This document shows positions 8,673 through 13,997 of a DNA stretch of 13,997 nt, in pieces (position 1 is the first letter of the stretch; every line of letters starts with the position of its first letter). Location: NCBI GenBank assembly GCA_036939975.1, contig JALLPB010000640.1, positions 1-13,997 of the forward strand, given 5' to 3'. The notes under the pieces were generated by a model. The model had not been told where the DNA came from, searched no databases, and saw only the letters and a list, made by a program, of their open reading frames with translations. Source of the DNA: Cyclostephanos tholiformis (lineage: Eukaryota; Bacillariophyta; Thalassiosirophyceae; Thalassiosirales; Thalassiosiraceae). The translations under genes and the position numbers were made by a program.

Positions 8673-10970
8673 AGCTCGCCCGCATCCAAACCTCCTCTCC
8701 GACTGCGACGAAAAGCCCCATCCTCGCCTGCCAGATCATTTCGTCTTCATTTCAATCGTCTGAGATCCAAATTTATCTTAACGAAAATGGCATCCCTCCA
8801 GCGGCTGCTCATTACGTCGACGTTTCATCGATCGCATCCACCGCTAGCGAATTTTTGTCACTGGGGTCACCGGCATTGGCAAAGGCAAAAGACTTGATCG
8901 ATAGAGTGACGTCTGCTGATATCTCATTGCGTTCCCCGTTCATATCAATGAATGTCATCTTCCACGAGAAGGTGACGCGCATCCTTTCCCCCCTCGGTCC
9001 GTCGGAGGTTGGAAAATTTTTATGCATAGGGATGAACTACGTCGACCATTGCGAAGAGCAGGGGTTACAAGTACCCAAGGTACCATTGGTTTTTTCCAAA
9101 TTCGGTAGTTGCATCACGGGTCCGGATGACGGCATTCCAATCTACGGACCCTCGGTCAAATCGACAGTAACTCATGGAGGGATGACTGCTGCCCTGGACG
9201 AGGAGCCTGTCGTGACTTCCAAATTAGATTACGAAGTTGAGCTTGGCATCGTGATCGGATCGACGGTGCCTCGATTCACGTCGGCCAAGGATGCAATTAA
9301 GTACATTGGAGGGTATACCGTGGTTCATGACGTTTCCGCAAGGGACTTGCAGTTAGAGGCAAATGGGGGACAGTGGCTACTCGGTAGTGAGTAGTTTTCC
9401 TCTGCGGCGTGTGCTTTCCTGTTGCTCGTCGGAGATAGTGCTATATACTTTAGTCCCATCTACATACCCCTCCTTTTTTTTGGCGACGGCGATAGGAAGG
9501 GAGTGCTCATCGGCGTGGTCGTCCCGCGTCTTATATTTATTCCGATTCTGATGATCCGTCTCATCGTTCCATATATCACGATTCTTCCCTCCCTCCCTCC
9601 CTCCCTCCCTCCCCCCCCTTGATTCAGAGGCCGGCGACAACTACGCTCCCATCGGTCCAGTCATAACTACGTTCGACGAATTTGTAAATGGCGGAGACTT
9701 GCGCATTGAATGTCGACTCGCTCGAAGGGGAGGCGACAAGATAACTGTGCAGTCGTCATCAACTTCCAACTTGGTATTCTCGACTCCCCAGATTGTGTCG
9801 TACCTATCTAAATTCATGACCTTGCATCCCGGAGATATCATAGCAACTGGGACACCTCCCGGCGTGGGTTGTTTTCGCAAACCGAATCCCTTGTATCTAA
9901 AAGAAGGAGATGTAGTCGAATGTGAAATCGAAGGCATCGGGATATTGCGAAATACGGTGGTAGAGCAGTTGGGCCTTGAGACTTCGAAGAGTGACATTGA
10001 CAGCATTGCAGCCGTGGAAGCATCAGTTGTTCTCAGGGGACCTCCTTCTAAGATCGATCCATCAAATGGCAGCCTTCCACAGAAGTATCGGCTGAAAAAT
10101 TCCGTCTGCATAGTGACGGGAGCCGCACGTGGAATCGGTTTCGGGATTGCACTCCGTCTTGCTCTAGAGGGTGCAGCGATTGTTGCATTGATAGATGTGA
10201 GACAAAATGAGTTAGATGATGCTGCATCTCGATTAGAAAGGGAATTGCGACACACTCTCGGTAATGAGGATACTCGAATAGTTTTTTATGGTCTGGCTTG
10301 TGATGTGACAAAGCTGGAAGAAGTCACCAATACTTTCCGTCATGTGGCTGCTAATCTATCCCCCAACAACCGGATTGATATTCTTGTCCAAGCTGCTGGA
10401 ATTGTTGGGCAGACCAACCGTATGACTCATCAAGTTGAACCAGAAGATTTCGACTTAGTAATGTCGGTCAACGTGAAGGGTATATTCAACGGATGTCATG
10501 CGTGCCTCCCCTTCATGCTTGAGCAAAACTATGGACGAATTATTAACATTGCCTCAATCGCAGGAAAAGAAGGCAACGCTGGAATGCTCGCCTATAGTAC
10601 AAGCAAAGCGGCAGTTATTGGGCTAACAAAAACAATCGGAAAAGAATATGCTCTGAATGGAATTACTTGTAATGCAATAGCCCCTGCAGTTGTTCGGACA
10701 AAGATGGTAGACGACATGCCAGAAGAGCAGGTGAAGTACATGACGGATAAAATACCAATGTAAGTAAACAGTTGAAAAGTTCGCTGTCTAAATCTTTCTT
10801 CATTGCCAGTGTTTCTGACAATTGGTCGTGTCTGTTCATGCCTCTGCACTAGGAAAAGGTGTGGAAAGGTGGAGGAAATAGCAGCACTGGTTGCCTTTGT
10901 CGCTAGCGAGGAGGCGGGGTTCACTACTGGCTTTTGCTGGGACGCAACTGGAGGGCGGTCTGTCTATTGA
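8666..10970 (+). CDS. Fusion protein: FAH-family hydrolase (FAHD2-like) plus short-chain dehydrogenase, 3 exons, 656 aa
   Basis: Exons: 8666-9386, 9628-10759, 10853-10970; introns of 241 and 93 bases (GTGAGT...CAG, GTAAGT...TAG). Domain 1 (about 1-355) is fumarylacetoacetate-hydrolase-like: GMNYVDHCEEQG, metal ligands Glu190 and Glu192 in DYEVELG, Asp222 in HDVSARD, GGQWLLG continued across intron 1 by KAGDNYAPIGP, then TGTPPGVG. The FRKP and CEIEGIG wording is nearest to eukaryotic FAHD2 as I recall it. Domain 2 (about 395-656) is a classical SDR: TGAARGIG (404-411), Ser550, Tyr563, Lys567 (YSTSK). Its NIASIAGKEGN and terminal GGRSVY recall 2-keto-3-deoxy-L-fuconate/rhamnonate dehydrogenases. 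In that pathway the SDR oxidises the 2-keto-3-deoxy acid and a FAH-family enzyme cleaves the product, so the fusion may be bifunctional; this is inference. FAHD2-type oxaloacetate tautomerase or acylpyruvase activity is an alternative. A short basic N-terminus could be mitochondrial targeting, unproven. Confidence 0.88.
9582..9620 (+). repeat. 39-nt polypyrimidine tract with six CCCT repeats in FAH-SDR intron 1
   Basis: An unbroken pyrimidine run just before the acceptor (CAG at 9625-9627). It holds six CCCT units (9587-9610) and then eight C (9611-9618). It can serve as the polypyrimidine tract for the splice site and is likely length-variable. Confidence 0.85.
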
Positions 10971-11139
10971 AGTGCACTAGATAGCCTGAACTTTAAATGG
11001 TTTCCTTATCATTTTATAAGAGAGTTTTAGAATTTCTGCAGTTGCTCGCTCAGTGTGCCGTGGGGAAACGGCTGCGCATCAACTTTTTCATGTCATCAAC
11101 TCTTTAGCCATTCACTTGCATGGAAACTTTCACAATTTA
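10971..11139. other. Short convergent spacer
   Basis: 169 bp between the stops of the FAH-SDR gene (plus) and the DapA gene (minus). It holds both 3' ends. I see no RNA gene or strong terminator-like hairpin. Confidence 0.5.
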
Positions 11140-12467
11140 CTAAGGAGACAATAGCAGGCCCGCTTCTTTCAAGGCATTCTCAACTAACCCATGATATTCA
11201 GGCGATAACTCATCCAAAGGCGGACGCAAGTAAGCAGTCTCGATTTTCCCGATTCTTTTGAGTGCCCACTTAATTGGAATTGGATTAGCCTCGCAGAACT
11301 CATCTTGGTGTAACCTCCGAAGTGGTGAGTTGATCCGCTTAATTTCCTTCACATCCTTTTTTAATGCCGCCATCATGAGATTATGCATCAGAGCAGGGGC
11401 AACATTTGCAGTGACAGAAATACAACCATCGCCACCATTCAGTACAAATTCGTCCGTTGACCCATCGTCGCCACTAAATAGAAGAAGCGAGTCCTTGGAA
11501 ACTCCATTTTCCTGACATGCCTCGCGGATCTTCTGAACCCGAGACACGTCTCCCGTTGCCTCCTTCACGGCTACAATGTTGGGGTGCCCTGCCACCTTTC
11601 CTATATTCGAGGGAAGGAAGTCCACGCCAGTGCGCCCAGGAACATTGTATATGCAAACAGGCAAGCCTAGATCCGCCATTGTTTCGAAATGACGCACGAG
11701 TCCACGCTGAGGTGGTTTGATGTAGTAAGGGGTGACAACGAGGGAGGCATCACACCCACAATCTATAGCCTGAAGCGTTTGCTCTTTCACTTGTGTTGGG
11801 TCGATGGTGCCAGTACCGACAAGAATTGGGATTCTCCCCTTGACTTCCTCCACCGCAACGTCAAGAACTATTTTACGTTCAGCCATGGTCAACAAAGATG
11901 CCTCCCCGGTGGTGCCAAGAATGCAAAGTCCATCGGTTCCACTTTCAAGGTGAAATTGAAGTAGTGAACGGAGCGATGAAATGTCAACTGCTCCTGCGTT
12001 TTTCATGGGCGTAACTAAAGCAACACAGCTACCCTGCCTCATCGGAATCTGAACGAAATTGAATAAAATCCATCGTGAAAGGGATGCCAGAAAAATTTAA
12101 AGGCGTAAACGATGTCTCATTGTCCCGTCCAAATGACTTATCAACTTACCCTTTCATTTGCATTGCTGCCGACGGCAGAAAGTTGGCTTGTTGATAGGGA
12201 CGCTGCAAGTTGACTTGTTGATATAGAGCTTCGTATCTCACAAAACCGATTGTTCGTGGGTGCAAAGGCTTCGTTTTGCAAGAGGAAGGGGGGGAAATGA
12301 GATGACAACACCAAAAGCGAAATGAACACCACAAAAGACGCCACCGCCCATGGAGGCCTCTTCACAGGGCGCCCCTTGATAACGGCCACATTTCAACAGC
12401 GGTGCTTACCACATACTACAGAAGATGCCAGGAAACTGGCAGCAATGGCAGAGAAATGAAATCTCAT
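11140..12467 (-). CDS. dapA: Plastid 4-hydroxy-tetrahydrodipicolinate (dihydrodipicolinate) synthase, 3 exons, 361 aa
   Basis: Condenses pyruvate with aspartate semialdehyde, the first committed step of lysine synthesis. Exons: 12467-12410, 12268-12150, 12048-11140; introns of 141 and 101 bases. Residues 1-19 (MRFHFSAIAASFLASSVVC) form a signal peptide; splicing joins AFAPTNNRF, a textbook plastid Phe motif, then a Ser-rich transit region with a small internal repeat (STSQLAA/STSQLSA). The catalytic domain starts near 62. Active-site residues are all present: Thr105 and Thr106 in GTTGE, Tyr168, Tyr193, Arg198 and the Schiff-base Lys221 (VKEATGD); NPIPIKWAL and SVTAN also fit. The rest of the TIM-barrel family (N-acetylneuraminate lyase, keto-deoxy-sugar aldolases) is less likely given Arg198 in NVPGRTG. 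The positions that bind inhibitory lysine in E. coli DapA are changed (Met114, Arg117, Ile141, Gln145). The catalytic exon is certain; exon 1 is inferred. Confidence 0.92.
12269..12409 (-). other. Intron 1 of the DapA gene, at the signal/transit peptide junction
   Basis: Donor GTAAGC after TATGTG; acceptor ACGAAG before CCTTTGC, preceded by a pyrimidine-rich stretch. It is phase 1 and splits the Ala codon (G|CC) before the Phe of AFAP. Reading through the donor hits TGA within seven codons. The acceptor half is open in the downstream frame and encodes a hydrophobic run, but that frame has no ATG and a TGA closes it upstream. Among AGs between the donor and the AFAP motif, this is the only one I find in the right phase. 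Confidence 0.65.
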
Positions 12468-12663
12468 ATTGAGTGCCCCAAAAGGTCTTTTTGTGGAGTA
12501 AATAATATTATGATAACCTTCAAAACGTGAGATGTGATTATTATTATTTGGTTTTGGTCTATGAATTAGGTCGAGAAGACAGCTACAGATGGACGAATGT
12601 GGTGAGAGAAGAAGCTTCAGAAAAAAAAAGCATCGACTGCCAGACAGAGAACATGAGGGTATT

Positions 12664-12709
12664 TTGTAACATTTGTAACACTTTTAGTTACGTTACACTA
12701 ATGTTACAA
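12664..12709. repeat. Imperfect inverted repeat built from GTTAC/GTAAC motifs
   Basis: Outer arms ttgtaacatt (12664-12673) and aatgttacaa (12700-12709) pair perfectly over 10 bp. A 2-nt bulge follows, then inner arms tgtaac (12674-12679) and gttaca (12692-12697). It lies about 200 bp upstream of the DapA start. It could be a binding-site array, a small degenerate mobile-element end, or chance in AT-rich DNA. Confidence 0.6.
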
Positions 12710-12780
12710 GATGTGTGTTACTGTAGTAATAGATGTGTTACTAAGAATAATAGGCATGCTACGATGTTATAAAATAAAAG

Positions 12781-12809
12781 ATGGAATCATAATATGACTA
12801 TGATTCCAT
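12781..12809. repeat. Perfect 11-bp hairpin with 7-nt loop
   Basis: Arms atggaatcata (12781-12791) and tatgattccat (12799-12809) flank the loop atatgac. On the minus strand it begins 26 bases past the stop of the reading frame ending at 12835, so it may lie in that transcript's 3' UTR. No T-run makes it a bacterial-type terminator. Confidence 0.7.
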
Positions 12810-12834
12810 ACCCCTACTCGCTCTCGTTGCTGCT

Positions 12835-13503
12835 TTAGTCATTGCTCTCGTTGCTCACCCTGCTCGCACGTCCCGTCTCGTGACGACTTCCGCCCCAGTC
12901 TCGATACTTGCTGCTGCTCTTGTACTTCTTCTCCCCGCGATGACGAGCACATGCGTCGGGGCTGAGAGTGCTGCCCTCCTGGGTGCTGAAAAGCTCGATG
13001 GGCTTCTTGGTCTTGGTCCGCTTCATCGTGGTCTTGCATTGCGCCGCAAGCTTAACCTTCAGTTCAATGGTGTTGAACTGACGGTGTTCAACGCTCTTGT
13101 CACAACCGGTGGGGACATCTCTTCGGGGGTACGGGGTCATCTTCATGGTCACGTCGCTGGTACACTGATTCTTGAGGTGAATCTCCTGGGGTTTCCCCCA
13201 GAAGAGGTCTCGAGCGCCGGCCTTGTTCTTGTCTTTGAGGATCGCTTGAGTGACTTGATCGAACGAGCGCACTCGGATGTGAGTATCCGAGTACTTCTCG
13301 GCCATTATTTTCTTGAGGTGCTGCATCGAAAATAGGAAGGCATCGACTGGACAGCTCCACAAGTTCGTGAAGCCATCCAACAAGAGCAACACGTTAAAGC
13401 CCCCCTCTGGCACAATGCCAGTGAGATACAGGGAAACGACACAATAGTCTGTCATCCCCTCCGAGTCGAATGACACCTTAGACGTCCTCAGTGCCGAAGC
13501 CAT
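12835..13503 (-). CDS. Unrecognised protein, 222 aa, probably the 3' part of a frameshifted gene
   Basis: A frame from ATG 13503 to the stop at 12835. I do not recognise the family. Residues about 10-95 alternate hydrophobic and polar in a beta-rich pattern (VVSLYLTG, FNVLLLLDG) followed by a helix-like stretch (FLFSMQHLKKIM). The middle has KPQEIHLKNQC and a Cys-containing strand pattern. The last 60 residues are Lys/Arg/Ser-rich and probably disordered. The codon pattern looks real. The upstream reading frame overlaps its first 26 bases in another frame and ends in TAA, and its own first residues look like out-of-frame read of that neighbour, so the ATG at 13503 may be incidental. Either this is a decayed or frameshifted copy, or there is a base-call error near 13478-13503. 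Confidence 0.45.
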   Translation of the reverse strand: MASALRTSKVSFDSEGMTDYCVVSLYLTGIVPEGGFNVLLLLDGFTNLWSCPVDAFLFSMQHLKKIMAEKYSDTHIRVRSFDQVTQAILKDKNKAGARDLFWGKPQEIHLKNQCTSDVTMKMTPYPRRDVPTGCDKSVEHRQFNTIELKVKLAAQCKTTMKRTKTKKPIELFSTQEGSTLSPDACARHRGEKKYKSSSKYRDWGGSRHETGRASRVSNESND

Positions 13504-13713
13504 AGAGCTTCAACACCCTGCGGGTCGATGGAAGGAAGTCGCCCCCGGTCTCACCAGTCTTTGGCTTGCTGGCAGCGGCCTTGCACTTGGTGGCTGCAGT
13601 GGTGGCGGCGGCCACCTTGGCAGTGGGCTTGGCGCTCATCTCTTGGGTAGGGTCCTCTTGGGGGGGGACGTTCGTTTCGTCGTTGTCGTTGACGTCGTTG
13701 CCGTCGAGATTTC
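13478..13713 (-). pseudogene. 5' part of the unrecognised gene, out of frame with the 3' part
   Basis: An open frame ending in TAA at 13478. From the first in-frame ATG (13639) it encodes 53 residues rich in Ala, Lys and Thr, closing with a more structured RRVLKLYGFGTEDV. Upstream of that ATG the frame stays open through an acidic Asp/Asn/Glu stretch to a good splice acceptor (pyrimidines, then CATCGCAG, ending at 13714), and a matching donor CAAG|GTAATA is at 13802. So an upstream exon and an 89-base intron are possible, but I cannot place the true start. I tried simple intron models to bridge this frame to the 13503 frame; the only phase-compatible one found is about 40 bases, too short to believe. 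Confidence 0.35.
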
Positions 13714-13997
13714 CTGCGATGGAGGCGATGGCAAAAGGCAAAGGGCGATTAGAATAAACAACAATCAATGGAATAGATGAAAACAACAAACACGGGTATT
13801 ACCTTGTCTCGGCGCTCTGGCAAGAGCTGATTCGAGGTCAAATGCTTAGGCGAAATCCTTGAAATTTCGCCTTAAGTTGACCTAAGCTGGTGGATAATGG
13901 AACAGCCCTTCTCTCTTGCACGCGCTTTTGGCTTGTTGCACATGAATGAGAAAGGCCTCTTGGGTTCCTGTGTCCCAGATGGGTACACTGAACTCGG
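13714..13997. other. Window edge: possible 5' exon region, no confident gene
   Basis: It holds a possible intron (13802-13714, minus) and an inverted repeat (13835-13883). On the minus strand a frame is open from the window edge for about 42 codons, including PKRPFSFMCNKPKARAREKG, and ends at a TAA inside the inverted repeat. That could be part of a gene beyond the window or chance; the Lys/Arg-rich start is not enough to name it. Confidence 0.35.
13835..13883. repeat. Imperfect inverted repeat (hairpin), about 20-bp arms
   Basis: Left arm 13835-13856 (aggtcaa...ggcgaaat) and right arm 13864-13883 (atttcgcc...ttgacct) pair over a 7-bp outer and an 11-12-bp inner stretch with small bulges; the loop is 7 nt. 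It sits just upstream of a possible splice donor of the unrecognised minus-strand gene. Confidence 0.65.

Larger units (their letters stand above)
12468..12834. other. AT-rich spacer upstream of DapA
   Basis: This 367-bp stretch lies upstream of the DapA ATG (minus) and downstream of the next minus-strand reading frame. No coding region is supported. It holds seven GTTAC/GTAAC pentamers within 76 bp (12666-12741), an imperfect hairpin at 12664-12709 and a perfect hairpin at 12781-12809. The DapA promoter and the 3' end of the upstream gene must both be here. Confidence 0.5.

Noticed and set aside
9377..9640. Gly/Arg/Glu-rich minus-strand ORF
   Set aside because: It is the reverse of the CCCT tract in FAH-SDR intron 1.
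12141..12389. Separate hydrophobic protein starting at 12389
   Set aside because: The first codon is GTG, with an in-frame TGA just upstream. It is the end of intron 1 plus exon 2 of DapA.
4696..12467. A co-regulated sugar catabolic cluster of the Gfo/Idh enzyme, FAH-SDR and DapA
   Set aside because: The genes are on both strands, separated by an unrelated S1 gene, and DapA has clear lysine-pathway residues and a plastid presequence. Proximity alone is not evidence here.

Overview
The window reads as nuclear DNA of a photosynthetic alga with a red-lineage secondary plastid, most likely a diatom. The genes are split by short GT-AG introns (84 to 241 bases). Two of them encode precursors with a bipartite plastid presequence: a signal peptide followed by a Phe-led transit peptide (AFAP in one, AFIS in the other). 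There is no sign of operons, bacterial ribosome binding sites or insertion sequences. Most gene models below are spliced from sequence alone and have no transcript support.

Layout. 1-431: upstream region with an 11-bp tandem repeat and a palindromic TGACGTCA site. 432-4505 (+): intronless 1357-residue PDZ-PDZ-kinase protein. 4696-6379 (-): four-exon Gfo/Idh/MocA-type oxidoreductase, convergent with the kinase. 6380-6948: intergenic DNA with a CAA/CAG-like microsatellite. 6949-8221 (-): three-exon, probably plastid-imported protein with two S1 RNA-binding domains. 8222-8665: divergent promoter region with an overlapping upstream ORF at each end. 8666-10970 (+): three-exon fusion of a fumarylacetoacetate-hydrolase (FAHD2-like) domain with a short-chain dehydrogenase. 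11140-12467 (-): three-exon plastid dihydrodipicolinate synthase (DapA). 12468-12834: AT-rich spacer with two inverted repeats. 12835-13713 (-): unrecognised coding region that looks broken by a frameshift. 13714-13997: another inverted repeat and no confident gene.

How the genes relate. They do not form one obvious system. DapA performs the first committed step of lysine synthesis in the plastid. The S1 protein probably acts in plastid translation or RNA handling. The FAH-SDR fusion joins two activities that act consecutively in the non-phosphorylative (diketo-hydrolase) route for L-fucose or L-rhamnose breakdown, but this assignment is an inference. The Gfo/Idh enzyme could be a sugar dehydrogenase, though nothing links it firmly to the fusion.

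The most interesting points are: (1) the FAH-SDR fusion; (2) in both plastid genes, a phase-1 intron splits the Ala codon just before the presequence Phe; (3) DapA lacks the four lysine-feedback contacts checked; (4) the kinase has His in place of the catalytic-loop Asn.
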